DNA from: Catonia carolina
Taxonomy: Eukaryota; Arthropoda; Insecta; Hemiptera; Achilidae
Direction of reading: 5' to 3'
DNA: 64,000 nucleotides
Assembly: GCA_035578175.1 (NCBI GenBank)
Contig: JAQMRL010000001.1
Location: forward strand, 62,767,553 to 62,831,552
Positions within the stretch are counted from its first letter, which is position 1. Every line of letters starts with the position of its first letter. A program made the translations under genes and the position numbers. The notes below the pieces were generated by a model that did no database searches, was not told the DNA's origin, and saw nothing but the letters and a program-made list of their open reading frames with translations. This document shows, one piece after another, positions 12,582 to 27,000 of this stretch.

Positions 12582-12963
12582 TTCCTTCGTAGGAAATTTC
12601 AGGGTCTTGGACGTTGGACCGTTCTACGACGTCCTGGTGGAGGCAACCTTATAATATAGATTATTTTTATCTAGTAAAAAAAAAACAGGTAAGTGGTTGA
12701 GTGAAATTTGCAGGTTATTACAGCTGTATGGAGTAGAAGAATGGAGACATCTACTTGGAGTACGTTATACACACTCACACTACCTCACGAACAACAAAAT
12801 CACACTTTAAATTTAAAGTAAATTATTGTTTTAAATTAAATCCTGTTCAAAGGAAACACTAAATCTCGTGTATTAAACACGGTACATTTTAACTAATAAA
12901 TCTTTCCTAATTTTAATTTTATTACAGCCGCAATACAATTCACATTAAAAAATAAACCAATTC
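12582..12963 (+). other. AT-rich spacer of long unit 4 with intron-like signals
   Basis: The donor-like GTAAGT begins at 12689 and the acceptor-like AG ends at 12927 (239 bp). No coding region is supported. Confidence 0.5.
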
Positions 12964-15928
12964 AATTCATTCATCATATTTATTTTGCCAATTTATTTTA
13001 TTTAATACATGACATTTTATTAAATTTACCAATTTTTTTTATACATGACATGGTCTGTAAACCCGGGGAAAAAAGAAGTTTCCATGGGTTTATGCGTAAT
13101 CAACGCGCACGAAAGTTATCCAAATATTTGTACGTTAATCGGCGTGAGCCTTTTGATTTTTACGCAGAGTGTGAACGGCGAGGCATATCCTTCGTATACA
13201 ATCGACGAGACTGCGTGTTCACTGCCGGGTTTCCCGGTGGTAGTTACACCCGTGTACATCCGTGTGCCTATAGATTGGCCAAACTTATATTTCACGATAT
13301 ATATCTTAACTCATATTCCAGTTTTCAACGACAACTTATCGAATACCAAAACATGTCCAATCCGCTTTCCAAATGTATCACCAGCGAACTTGAATCCAGA
13401 GGTATTAACCTCTACCCCATCCCCGGTTTCCGCCATAACAAGCCCAGAGCCCTCACGGCCTTCCGTGGTCCGTGCCCAGAAGTCAATGTGGCAGTCTCGG
13501 AACAAAAGAGAAATTTGCCAAGGGAGCTGTTGGCGGAAATAGAGTCGTATCAACACTCGAGTCATGTTAAGGACATTCGTCTCCAAACAGCAGGTTTTAC
13601 TGTCCTTGTGGAAAAAAAAGAACGCGAGCATGATTTCGAGGATTTTTATCAAATGTTTGTGCGGGCTGCCCTTGATTGGGCTCACAAACCCATGTGTGAG
13701 GCAGGAATTCATTCATCATATTTATTTTGCCAATTTATTTTATTTAATACATGACATTTTATTAAATTTACCAATTTTTTTTATATATGACATGGTCTGT
13801 AAACCCGGGGAAAAAAGAAGTTTCCATGGGTTTATGCGTAATCAACGCGCACGAAAGTTATCCAAATATTTGTACGTTAATCGGCGTGAGCCTTTTGATT
13901 TTTACGCAGAGTGTGAACGGCGAGGCATATCCTTCGTATACAATCGACGAGACTCCGTGTTCACTGCCGGGTTTCCCGGTGGTAGTTACACCCGTGTACA
14001 TCCGTGTGCCTATAGATTGGCCAAACTTATATTTCACGATATATATCTTAACTCATATTCCAGTTTTCAACGACAACTTATCGAATACCAAAACATGTCC
14101 AATCCGCTTTCCAAATGTATCACCAGCGAACTTGAATCCAGAGGTATTAACCTCTACCCCATCCCCGGTTTCCGCCATAACAAGCCCAGAGCCCTCACGG
14201 CCTTCCGTGGTCCGTGCCCAGAAGTCAATGTGGCAGTCTCGGAACAAAAGAGAAATTTGCCAAGGGAGCTGTTGGCGGAAATAGAGTCGTATCAACACTC
14301 GAGTCATGTTAAGGACATTCGTCTCCAAACAGCAGGTTTTACTGTCCTTGTGGAAAAAAAAGAACGCGAGCATGATTTCGAGGATTTTTATCAAATGTTT
14401 GTGCGGGCTGCCCTTGATGGGGCTCACAAACCCATGTGTGAGGCAGGAATTCATTCATCATATTTATTTTGCCAATTTATTTTATTTAATACATGACATT
14501 TTATTAAATTTACCAATTTTTTTTATATATGACATGGTCTGTAAACCCGGGGAAAAAAGAAGTTTCCATGGGTTTATGCGTAATCAACGCGCACGAAAGT
14601 TATCCAAATATTTGTACGTTAATCGGCGTGAGCCTTTTGATTTTTACGCAGAGTGTGAACGGCGAGGCATATCCTTCGTATACAATCGACGAGACTCCGT
14701 GTTCACTGCCGGGTTTCCCGGTGGTAGTTACACCCGTGTACATCCGTGTGCCTATAGATTGGCCAAACTTATATTTCACGATATATATCTTAACTCATAT
14801 TCCAGTTTTCAACGACAACTTATCGAATACCAAAACATGTCCAATCCGCTTTCCAAATGTATCACCAGCGAACTTGAATCCAGAGGTATTAACCTCTACC
14901 CCATCCCCGGTTTCCGCCATAACAAGCCCAGAGCCCTCACGGCCTTCCGTGGTCCGTGCCCAGAAGTCAATGTGGCAGTCTCGGAACAAAAGAGAAATTT
15001 GCCAAGGGAGCTGTTGGCGGAAATAGAGTCGTATCAACACTCGAGTCATGTTAAGGACATTCGTCTCCAAACAGCAGGTTTTACTGTCCTTGTGGAAAAA
15101 AAAACGCGAGCATGATTTCGAGAATTTTATCAAATGTTTGTGCGGGCTGCCCTTGATGGGGCTCACAAACCCATGTGTGAGGCAGGAATTCATTCATCAT
15201 ATTTATTTTGCCAATTTATTTTATTTAATACATGACATTTTATTAAGTTTACCAATTTTTTTTATATATGACATGGTCTGTAAACCCGGGGAAAAAAGAA
15301 GTTTCCATGGGTTTATGCGTAATCAACGCGCACGAAAGTTATCCAAATATTTGTACGTTAATCGGCGTGAGCCTTTTGATTTTTACGCAGAGTGTGAACG
15401 GCGAGGCATATCCTTCGTATACAATCGACGAGACTCCGTGTTCACTGCCGGGTTTCCCGGTGGTAGTTACACCCGTGTACATCCGTGTGCCTATAGATTG
15501 GCCAAACTTATATTTCACGATATATATCTTAACTCATATTCCAGTTTTCAACGACAACTTATCGAATACCAAAACATGTCCAATCCGCTTTCCAAATGTA
15601 TCACCAGCGAACTTGAATCCAGAGGTATTAACCTCTACCCCATCCCCGGTTTCCGCCATAACAAGCCCAGAGCCCTCACGGCCTTCCGTGGTCCGTGCCC
15701 AGAAGTCAATGTGGCAGTCTCGGAACAAAAGAGAAATTTGCCAAGGGAGCTGTTGGCGGAAATAGAGTCGTATCAACAATCGAGTAATGTTAAGGACATT
15801 CGTCTCCAAACAGCAGGTTTTACTGTCCTTGTGGAAAAAAAAGAACGCGAGCATGATTTCGAGGATTTTTATCAAATGTTTGTGCGGGCTGCCCTTGATG
15901 GGGCTCACAAACCCATGTGTGAGGCAGG
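12964..15928 (+). repeat. Satellite block V: 4 monomers
   Basis: Monomers lie at 12964-13705, 13706-14447, 14448-15186 (739 bp, the same GAA deletion as 3718-4456) and 15187-15928 (ATTAAGTTT variant). The first carries the G variant at 13213 (ACTGCG). The last has CAATCGAGTAATG near 15777-15789, a change also found in other monomers that sit just before a long-form extension. Confidence 0.9.
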
Positions 15929-16651
15929 ACCGATCACTCCAGGGAGCATGATGTCGCAACAGGTTACCAGCTCTTCAGCTGGGTTACTGCCCTTGTGCAC
16001 CATTTTCGGGAGTGCTCTCGGAAATAAAAAAGAAATGCAAGCCTCAGCGACCAGCGTCAATGTCATGGATTCGTTCTTGACACACCCGGCTGCTTGCCCG
16101 CAAAACCCTCTCCCAAGGATGAGGTTATAAAAAAAGGAAAAAAAGTTCGTACAATTATGGTAGAGAGCGAATCCAACTTTCTGGTGCTCAAACACTTCAC
16201 GGAAGACTTTGTCACAAAAACACGTGACTTGGCAAATGGTGAGGGCATTGGACTCTCATCCCTGAATGGTGCCTACAAGAGCATCTTCTTCCGTTGGTAT
16301 TGGGTTTATCTGAAGTTTTTTAAAGGACACGACTGGAATACGTTTCTGGCATGGCTTGAGAAACAAAAAGCCGACGAATCGGACAAAACAGCATGGGAAA
16401 GTTCCACAAACATGGTGGACGGAATGACTTTTGCTTGTGAGCTTCTGTTCACCATAGCCCCTCTGTCCGATACCGTCTCAAAAAAACTATTTGCCAGAGC
16501 GCTTGCGGACTACATAAATCCGCCCGTTCAGATAGACTCCGACAGGGTGTATTTTGCGCCCTGCAAATCTGAGCTGATATTTCACAGTAACTACTGGAAA
16601 CAGGGTTTTGACTCTCCAGTCAAAACTTCCCCCCAAAACTTTTTTTTTTAA
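15315..16651 (+). pseudogene. RdRp-like endogenous viral pseudogene, long copy 5
   Basis: The frame is open through the monomer and the SAG segment. It then shifts at a T deletion near 16074 (GATTCGTTCTTG), a break seen in no other copy. The KVR-like motif itself is in the undeleted form here, so the rest is open from 16094 to 16651. This is an independent inactivation of a lineage that lacks the common deletion. Confidence 0.5.
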
Positions 16652-17033
16652 TTCCTTCGTAGGAAATTTCAGGGTCTTGGACGTTGGACCGTTCTACGAC
16701 GTCCTGGTGGAGGGAACCTTATAATATAGATTATTTTTATCTAGTAAAAAAAAAACAGGTAAGTGGTTGAGTGAAATTTGCAGGTTATTACAGCTGTATG
16801 GAGTAGAAGAATGGAGACATCTATTTGGAGTACGTTATACACACTCACACTACCTCACGAACAACAAAATCACACTTTAAATTTAAAGTAAATTATTGTT
16901 TTAAATTAAATCCTGTTCAAAGGAAACACTAAATCTCGTGTATTAAACACGGTACATTTTAACTAATAAATCTTTTCTTATTTTAATTTTATTACAGCCG
17001 CAATACAATTCACATTAAAAAATAAACCAATTC
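16652..17033 (+). other. AT-rich spacer of long unit 5 with intron-like signals
   Basis: The donor-like GTAAGT begins at 16759 and the acceptor-like AG ends at 16997. A G replaces C in GGAGGGAACC near 16714. No coding region is supported. Confidence 0.5.
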
Positions 17034-20000
17034 AATTCATTCATCATATTTATTTTGCCAATTTATTTTATTTAATACATGACATTTTATTAAATTTACC
17101 AATTTTTTTTATATATGACATGGTCTGTAAACCCGGGGAAAAAAGAAGTTTCCATGGGTTTATGCGTAATCAACGCGCACGAAAGTTATCCAAATATTTG
17201 TACGTTAATCGGCGTGAGCCTTTTGATTTTTACGCAGAGTGTGAACGGCGAGGCATATCCTTCGTATACAATCGACGAGACTGCGTGTTCACTGCCGGGT
17301 TTCCCGGTGGTAGTTACACCCGTGTACATCCGTGTGCCTATAGATTGGCCAAACTTATATTTCACGATATATATCTTAACTCATATTCCAGTTTTCAACG
17401 ACAACTTATCGAATACCAAAACATGTCCAATCCGCTTTCCAAATGTATCACCAGCGAACTTGAATCCAGAGGTATTAACCTCTACCCCATCCCCGGTTTC
17501 CGCCATAACAAGCCCAGAGCCCTCACGGCCTTCCGTGGTCCGTGCCCAGAAGTCAATGTGGCAGTCTCGGAACAAAAGAGAAATTTGCCAAGGGAGCTGT
17601 TGGCGGAAATAGAGTCGTATCAACACTCGAGTCATGTTAAGGACATTCGTCTCCAAACAGCAGGTTTTACTGTCCTTGTGGAAAAAAAAGAACGCGAGCA
17701 TGATTTCGAGGATTTTTATCAAATGTTTGTGCGGGCTGCCCTTGATTGGGCTCACAAACCCATGTGTGAGGCAGGAATTCATTCATCATATTTATTTTGC
17801 CAATTTATTTTATTTAATACATGACATTTTATTAAATTTACCAATTTTTTTTATATATGACATGGTCTGTAAACCCGGGGAAAAAAGAAGTTTCCATGGG
17901 TTTATGCGTAATCAACGCGCACGAAAGTTATCCAAATATTTGTACGTTAATCGGCGTGAGCCTTTTGATTTTTACGCAGAGTGTGAACGGCGAGGCATAT
18001 CCTTCGTATACAATCGACGAGACTCCGTGTTCACTGCCGGGTTTCCCGGTGGTAGTTACACCCGTGTACATCCGTGTGCCTATAGATTGGCCAAACTTAT
18101 ATTTCACGATATATATCTTAACTCATATTCCAGTTTTCAACGACAACTTATCGAATACCAAAACATGTCCAATCCGCTTTCCAAATGTATCACCAGCGAA
18201 CTTGAATCCAGAGGTATTAACCTCTACCCCATCCCCGGTTTCCGCCATAACAAGCCCAGAGCCCTCACGGCCTTCCGTGGTCCGTGCCCAGAAGTCAATG
18301 TGGCAGTCTCGGAACAAAAGAGAAATTTGCCAAGGGAGCTGTTGGCGGAAATAGAGTCGTATCAACACTCGAGTCATGTTAAGGACATTCGTCTCCAAAC
18401 AGCAGGTTTTACTGTCCTTGTGGAAAAAAAAGAACGCGAGCATGATTTCGAGGATTTTTATCAAATGTTTGTGCGGGCTGCCCTTGATTGGGCTCACAAA
18501 CCCATGTGTGAGGCAGGAATTCATTCATCATATTTATTTTGCCAATTTATTTTATTTAATACATGACATTTTATTAAATTTACCAATTTTTTTTATATAT
18601 GACATGGTCTGTAAACCCGGGGAAAAAAGAAGTTTCCATGGGTTTATGCGTAATCAACGCGCACGAAAGTTATCCAAATATTTGTACGTTAATCGGCGTG
18701 AGCCTTTTGATTTTTACGCAGAGTGTGAACGGCGAGGCATATCCTTCGTATACAATCGACGAGACTGCGTGTTCACTGCCGGGTTTCCCGGTGGTAGTTA
18801 CACCCGTGTACATCCGTGTGCCTATAGATTGGCCAAACTTATATTTCACGATATATATCTTAACTCATATTCCAGTTTTCAACGACAACTTATCGAATAC
18901 CAAAACATGTCCAATCCGCTTTCCAAATGTATCACCAGCGAACTTGAATCCAGAGGTATTAACCTCTACCCCATCCCCGGTTTCCGCCATAACAAGCCCA
19001 GAGCCCTCACGGCCTTCCGTGGTCCGTGCCCAGAAGTCAATGTGGCAGTCTCGGAACAAAAGAGAAATTTGCCAAGGGAGCTGTTGGCGGAAATAGAGTC
19101 GTATCAACACTCGAGTCATGTTAAGGACATTCGTCTCCAAACAGCAGGTTTTACTGTCCTTGTGGAAAAAAAAGAACGCGAGCATGATTTCGAGGATTTT
19201 TATCAAATGTTTGTGCGGGCTGCCCTTGATTGGGCTCACAAACCCATGTGTGAGGCAGGAATTCATTCATCATATTTATTTTGCCAATTTATTTTATTTA
19301 ATACATGACATTTTATTAAATTTACCAATTTTTTTTATATATGACATGGTCTGTAAACCCGGGGAAAAAAGAAGTTTCCATGGGTTTATGCGTAATCAAC
19401 GCGCACGAAAGTTATCCAAATATTTGTACGTTAATCGGCGTGAGCCTTTTGATTTTTACGCAGAGTGTGAACGGCGAGGCATATCCTTCGTATACAATCG
19501 ACGAGACTCCGTGTTCACTGCCGGGTTTCCCGGTGGTAGTTACACCCGTGTACATCCGTGTGCCTATAGATTGGCCAAACTTATATTTCACGATATATAT
19601 CTTAACTCATATTCCAGTTTTCAACGACAACTTATCGAATACCAAAACATGTCCAATCCGCTTTCCAAATGTATCACCAGCGAACTTGAATCCAGAGGTA
19701 TTAACCTCTACCCCATCCCCGGTTTCCGCCATAACAAGCCCAGAGCCCTCACGGCCTTCCGTGGTCCGTGCCCAGAAGTCAATGTGGCAGTCTCGGAACA
19801 AAAGAGAAATTTGCCAAGGGAGCTGTTGGCGGAAATAGAGTCGTATCAACACTCGAGTCATGTTAAGGACATTCGTCTCCAAACAGCAGGTTTTACTGTC
19901 CTTGTGGAAAAAAAAGAACGCGAGCATGATTTCGAGGATTTTTATCAAATGTTTGTGCGGGCTGCCCTTGATTGGGCTCACAAACCCATGTGTGAGGCAG

Positions 20001-22969
20001 GAATTCATTCATCATATTTATTTTGCCAATTTATTTTATTTAATACATGACATTTTATTAAATTTACCAATTTTTTTTATATATGACATGGTCTGTAAAC
20101 CCGGGGAAAAAAGAAGTTTCCATGGGTTTATGCGTAATCAACGCGCACGAAAGTTATCCAAATATTTGTACGTTAATCGGCGTGAGCCTTTTGATTTTTA
20201 CGCAGAGTGTGAACGGCGAGGCATATCCTTCGTATACAATCGACGAGACTGCGTGTTCACTGCCGGGTTTCCCGGTGGTAGTTACACCCGTGTACATCCG
20301 TGTGCCTATAGATTGGCCAAACTTATATTTCACGATATATATCTTAACTCATATTCCAGTTTTCAACGACAACTTATCGAATACCAAAACATGTCCAATC
20401 CGCTTTCCAAATGTATCACCAGCGAACTTGAATCCAGAGGTATTAACCTCTACCCCATCCCCGGTTTCCGCCATAACAAGCCCAGAGCCCTCACGGCCTT
20501 CCGTGGTCCGTGCCCAGAAGTCAATGTGGCAGTCTCGGAACAAAAGAGAAATTTGCCAAGGGAGCTGTTGGCGGAAATAGAGTCGTATCAACACTCGAGT
20601 CATGTTAAGGACATTCGTCTCCAAACAGCAGGTTTTACTGTCCTTGTGGAAAAAAAAGAACGCGAGCATGATTTCGAGGATTTTTATCAAATGTTTGTGC
20701 GGGCTGCCCTTGATTGGGCTCACAAACCCATGTGTGAGGCAGGAATTCATTCATCATATTTATTTTGCCAATTTATTTTATTTAATACATGACATTTTAT
20801 TAAATTTACCAATTTTTTTTATATATGACATGGTCTGTAAACCCGGGGAAAAAAGAAGTTTCCATGGGTTTATGCGTAATCAACGCGCACGAAAGTTATC
20901 CAAATATTTGTACGTTAATCGGCGTGAGCCTTTTGATTTTTACGCAGAGTGTGAACGGCGAGGCATATCCTTCGTATACAATCGACGAGACTCCGTGTTC
21001 ACTGCCGGGTTTCCCGGTGGTAGTTACACCCGTGTACATCCGTGTGCCTATAGATTGGCCAAACTTATATTTCACGATATATATCTTAACTCATATTCCA
21101 GTTTTCAACGACAACTTATCGAATACCAAAACATGTCCAATCCGCTTTCCAAATGTATCACCAGCGAACTTGAATCCAGAGGTATTAACCTCTACCCCAT
21201 CCCCGGTTTCCGCCATAACAAGCCCAGAGCCCTCACGGCCTTCCGTGGTCCGTGCCCAGAAGTCAATGTGGCAGTCTCGGAACAAAAGAGAAATTTGCCA
21301 AGGGAGCTGTTGGTGGAAATAGAGTCGTATCAACACTCGAGTCATGTTAAGGACATTCGTCTCCAAACAGCAGGCTTTACTGTCCTTGTGGAAAAAAAAG
21401 AACGCGAGCATGATTTCGAGGATTTTTATCAAATGTTTGTGCGGGCTGCCCTTGATGGGGCTCACAAACCCATGTGTGAGGCAGGAATTCATTCATCATA
21501 TTTATTTTGCCAATTTATTTTATTTAATACATGACATTTTATTAAATTTACCAATTTTTTTTATATATGACGTGGTCTGTAAACCCGGGGAAAAAAGAAG
21601 TTTCCATGGGTTTATGCGTAATCAACGCGCACGAAAGTTATCCAAATATTTGTACGTTAATCGGCGTGAGCCTTTTGATTTTTACGCAGAGTGTGAACGG
21701 CGAGGCATATCCTTCGTATACAATCGACGAGACTCCGTGTTCACTGCCGGGTTTCCCGGTGGTAGTTACACCCGTGTACATCCGTGTGCCTATAGATTGG
21801 CCAAACTTATATTTCACGATATATATCTTAACTCATATTCCAGTTTTCAACGACAACTTATCGAATACCAAAACATGTCCAATCCGCTTTCCAAATGTAT
21901 CACCAGCGAACTTGAATCCAGAGGTATTAACCTCTACCCCATCCCCGGTTTCCGCCATAACAAGCCCAGAGCCCTCACGGCCTTCGATGGTCCGTGCCCA
22001 GAAGTCAATGTGGCAGTCTCGGAACAAAAGAGAAATTTGCCAAGGGAGCTGTTGGCGGAAATAGAGTCGTATCAACACTCGAGTCATGTTAAGGACATTC
22101 GTCTCCAAACAGCAGGTTTTACTGTCCTTGTGGAAAAAAAAGAACGCGAGCATGATTTCGAGGATTTTTATCAAATGTTTGTGCGGGCTGCCCTTGATGG
22201 GGCTCAAAAACCCATGTGTGAGGCAGGAATTCATTCATCATATTTATTTTGCCAATTTATTTTATTTAATACATGACATTTTATTAAATTTACCAATTTT
22301 TTTTATATATGACATGGTCTGTAAACCCGGGGAAAAAAGAAGTTTCCATGGGTTTATGCGTAATCAACGCGCACGAAAGTTATCCAAATATTTGTACGTT
22401 AATCGGCGTGAGCCTTTTGATTTTTACGCAGAGTGTGAACGGCGAGGCATATCCTTCGTATACAATCGACGAGACTCCGTGTTCACTGCCGGGTTTCCCG
22501 GTGGTAGTTACACCCGTGTACATCCGTGTGCCTATAGATTGGCCAAACTTATATTTCACGATATATATCTTAACTCATATTCCAGTTTTCAACGACAACT
22601 TATCGAATACCAAAACATGTCCAATCCGCTTTCCAAATGTATCACCAGCGAACTTGAATACAGAGGTATTAACCTCTACCCCATCCCCGGTTTCCGCCAT
22701 AACAAGCCCAGAGCCCTCACGGCCTTCCGTGGTCCGTGCCCAGAAGTCAATGTGGCAGTCTCGGAACAAAAGAGAAATTTGCCAAGGGAGCTGTTGGCGG
22801 AAATAGAGTCGTATCAACACTCGAGTAATGTTAAGGACATTCGTCTCCAAACAGCAGGTTTTACTGTCCTTGTGGAAAAAAAAGAACGCGAGCATGATTT
22901 CGAGGATTTTTATCAAATGTTTGTGCGGGCTGCCCTTGATGGGGCTCACAAACCCATGTGTGAGGCAGG
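17034..22969 (+). repeat. Satellite block VI: 8 monomers of 742 bp
   Basis: Eight monomers of exactly 742 bp start at 17034, 17776, 18518, 19260, 20002, 20744, 21486 and 22228. A G/C variant alternates between neighbours (G at 17283, 18767 and 20251), which shows a 1484-bp dimer. The last three monomers carry distinctive changes: TTGGTGGAAA, TTCGATGGTC and GAATACAGAG. Confidence 0.93.
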
Positions 22970-23692
22970 ACCGATCACTCCAGGGAGCATGATGTCGCAA
23001 CAGGTTACCAGGTCTTCAGCTGGGTTACTGCCCTTGTGCACCATTTTCGGGAGTGCTCTCGGAAATAAAAAAGAAATGCAAGCCTCAGCGACCAGCGTCA
23101 ATGTCATGGATTCGTTTCTTGACACACCCGGCTGCTTGCCCGCAAAACCCTCTCCCAAGGATGAGGTTATAAAAAAAGGAAAAAAAGTTCGTCAATTATG
23201 GTAGAGAGCGAATCCAACTTTCTGGTGCTCAAACACTTCACGGAAGACTTTGTCACAAAAACACGTGACTTGGCAAATGGTGAGGGCATTGGACTCTCAT
23301 CCCTGAATGGTGCCTACAAGAGCATCTTCTTCCGTTGGTATTGGGTTTATCTGAAGTTTTTTAAAGGACACGACTGGAATACGTTTCTGGCATGGCTTGA
23401 GAAACAAAAAGCCGACGAATCGGACAAAACAGCATGGGAAAGTTCCACAAACATGGTGGACGGAATGACTTTTGCTTGTGAGCTTCTGTTCACCATAGCC
23501 CCTCTGTCCGATACCGTCTCAAAAAAACTATTTGCCAGAGCGCTTGCGGACTACATAAATCCGCCCGTTCAGATAGACTCCGACAGGGTGTATTTTGCGC
23601 CCTGCAAATCTGAGCTGATACTTCACAGTAACTACTGGAAACAGGGTTTTGACTCTCCAGTCAAAACTTCCCCCCAAAACTTTTTTTTTTAA
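22356..23692 (+). pseudogene. RdRp-like endogenous viral pseudogene, long copy 6
   Basis: The frame is open to 23204 and is then shifted by the common one-base deletion near 23192; the remainder is 23198-23692. Variants shared only with copy 7 include Ser-to-Arg in VTRSSAG (near 23010) and Phe-to-Leu in ELILHS (near 23621). The pair therefore arose by block duplication. Confidence 0.5.
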
Positions 23693-24075
23693 TTCCTTCG
23701 TAGGAAATTTCAGGGTCTTGGACGTTGGACCGTTCTACGACGTCCTGGTGGAGGCAACCTTATAATATAGATTATTTTTATCTAGTAAAAAAAAAACAGG
23801 TAAGTGGTTGAGTGAAATTTGCAGGTTAATTACAGCTGTATGGAGTAGAAGAATGGAGACATCTATTTGGAGTACGTTATACACACTCACACTACCTCAC
23901 GAACAACAAAATCACACTTTAAATTTAAAGTAAATTATTGTTTTAAATTAAATCCTGTTCAAAGGAAACACTAAATCTCGTGTATTAAACACGGTACAAT
24001 TTAACTAATAAATCTTTCCTAATTTTAATTTTATTACAGCCGCAATACAATTCACATTAAAAAATAAACCAATTC
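23693..24075 (+). other. AT-rich spacer of long unit 6 with intron-like signals
   Basis: The donor-like GTAAGT begins at 23800 and the acceptor-like AG ends at 24039 (240 bp; one extra base in GGTTAATTACAG). GGTACAATTT replaces GGTACATTTT, a variant shared with spacer 7. Confidence 0.5.
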
Positions 24076-27000
24076 AATTCATTCATCATATTTATTTTGC
24101 CAATTTATTTTATTTAATACATGACATTTTATTAAATTTACCAATTTTTTTTATATATGATATGGTCTGTAAACCCGGGGAAAAAAGAAGTTTCCATGGG
24201 TTTATGCGTAATCAACGCGCACGAAAGTTATCCAAATATTTGTACGTTAATCGGCGTGAGCCTTTTGATTTTTACGCAGAGTGTGAACGGCGAGGCATAT
24301 CCTTCGTATACAATCGACGAGACTCCGTGTTCACTGCCGGGTTTCCCGGTGGTAGTTACACCCGTGTACATCCGTGTGCCTATAGATTGGCCAAACTTAT
24401 ATTTCACGATATATATCTTAACTCATATTCCAGTTTTCAACGACAACTTATCGAATACCAAAACATGTCCAATCCGCTTTCCAAATGTATCACCAGCGAA
24501 CTTGAATCCAGAGGTATTAACCTCTACCCCATCCCCGGTTTCCGCCATAACAAGCCCAGAGCCCTCACGGCCTTCCGTGGTCCGTGCCCAGAAGTCAATG
24601 TGGCAGTCTCGGAACAAAGGAGAAATTTGCCAAGGGAGCTGTTGGCGGAAATAGAGTCGTATCAACACTCGAGTCATGTTAAGGACATTCGTCTCCAAAC
24701 AGCAGGTTTTACTGTCCTTGTGGAAAAAAAAGAACGCGAGCATGATTTCGAGGATTTTTATCAAATGTTTGTGCGGGCTGCCCTTGATGGGGCTCACAAA
24801 CCCATGTGTGAGGCAGGAATTCATTCATCATATTTATTTTGCCAATTTATTTTATTTAATACATGACATTTTATTAAATTTACCAATTTTTTTTATATAT
24901 GACATGGTCTGTAAACCCGGGGAAAAAAGAAGTTTCCATGGGTTTATGCGTAATCAACGCGCACGAAAGTTATCCAAATATTTGTACGTTAATCGGCGTG
25001 AGCCTTTTGATTTTTACGCAGAGTGTGAACGGCGAGGCATATCCTTCGTATACAATCGACGAGACTGCGTGTTCACTGCCGGGTTTCCCGGTGGTAGTTA
25101 CACCCGTGTACATCCGTGTGCCTATAGATTGGCCAAACTTATATTTCACGATATATATCTTAACTCATATTCCAGTTTTCAACGACAACTTATCGAATAC
25201 CAAAACATGTCCAATCCGCTTTCCAAATGTATCACCAGCGAACTTGAATCCAGAGGTATTAACCTCTACCCCATCCCCGGTTTCCGCCATAACAAGCCCA
25301 GAGCCCTCACGGCCTTCCGTGGTCCGTGCCCAGAAGTCAATGTGGCAGTCTCGGAACAAAAGAGAAATTTGCCAAGGGAGCTGTTGGCGGAAATAGAGTC
25401 GTATCAACACTCGAGTCATGTTAAGGACATTCGTCTCCAAACAGCAGGTTTTACTGTCCTTGTGGAAAAAAAAGAACGCGAGCATGATTTCGAGGATTTT
25501 TATCAAATGTTTGTGCGGGCTGCCCTTGATTGGGCTCACAAACCCATGTGTGAGGCAGGAATTCATTCATCATATTTATTTTGCCAATTTATTTTATTTA
25601 ATACATGACATTTTATTAAATTTACCAATTTTTTTTATATATGACATGGTCTGTAAACCCGGGGAAAAAAGAAGTTTCCATGGGTTTATGCGTAATCAAC
25701 GCGCACGAAAGTTATCCAAATATTTGTACGTTAATCGGCGTGAGCCTTTTGATTTTTACGCAGAGTGTGAACGGCGAGGCATATCCTTCGTATACAATCG
25801 ACGAGACTCCGTGTTCACTGCCGGGTTTCCCGGTGGTAGTTACACCCGTGTACATCCGTGTGCCTATAGATTGGCCAAACTTATATTTCACGATATATAT
25901 CTTAACTCATATTCCAGTTTTCAACGACAACTTATCGAATACCAAAACATGTCCAATCCGCTTTCCAAATGTATCACCAGCGAACTTGAATCCAGAGGTA
26001 TTAACCTCTACCCCATCCCCGGTTTCCGCCATAACAAGCCCAGAGCCCTCACGGCCTTCCGTGGTCCGTGCCCAGAAGTCAATGTGGCAGTCTCGGAACA
26101 AAAGAGAAATTTGCCAAGGGAGCTGTTGGCGGAAATAGAGTCGTATCAACACTCGAGTCATGTTAAGGACATTCGTCTCCAAACAGCAGGTTTTACTGTC
26201 CTTGTGGAAAAAAAAGAACGCGAGCATGATTTCGAGGATTTTTATCAAATGTTTGTGCGGGCTGCCCTTGATTGGGCTCACAAACCCATGTGTGAGGCAG
26301 GAATTCATTCATCATATTTATTTTGCCAATTTATTTTATTTAATACATGACATTTTATTAAATTTACCAATTTTTTTTATATATGACATGGTCTGTAAAC
26401 CCGGGGAAAAAAGAAGTTTCCATGGGTTTATGCGTAATCAACGCGCACGAAAGTTATCCAAATATTTGTACGTTAATCGGCGTGAGCCTTTTGATTTTTA
26501 CGCAGAGTGTGAACGGCGAGGCATATCCTTCGTATACAATCGACGAGACTGCGTGTTCACTGCCGGGTTTCCCGGTGGTAGTTACACCCGTGTACATCCG
26601 TGTGCCTATAGATTGGCCAAACTTATATTTCACGATATATATCTTAACTCATATTCCAGTTTTCAACGACAACTTATCGAATACCAAAACATGTCCAATC
26701 CGCTTTCCAAATGTATCACCAGCGAACTTGAATCCAGAGGTATTAACCTCTACCCCATCCCCGGTTTCCGCCATAACAAGCCCAGAGCCCTCACGGCCTT
26801 CCGTGGTCCGTGCCCAGAAGTCAATGTGGCAGTCTCGGAACAAAAGAGAAATTTGCCAAGGGAGCTGTTGGCGGAAATAGAGTCGTATCAACACTCGAGT
26901 CATGTTAAGGACATTCGTCTCCAAACAGCAGGTTTTACTGTCCTTGTGGAAAAAAAAGAACGCGAGCATGATTTCGAGGATTTTTATCAAATGTTTGTGC

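Larger units (their letters stand above)
17034..24817 (+). repeat. 7784-bp segmental tandem duplication, copy 1
   Basis: It consists of nine monomers plus one long-form extension (9 x 742 + 1106). Every diagnostic variant I compared recurs 7784 bp downstream in the same order. These include the alternating G/C sites, GACGTGGTCTG, TTCGATGGTC, GCTCAAAAACC, GAATACAGAG, ACCAGGTCTTC, GATACTTCAC, TTAATTACAG, GATATGGTCTG and CAAAGGAGAA. I saw no difference between the copies at the sites compared; I did not compare every base. Confidence 0.9.
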
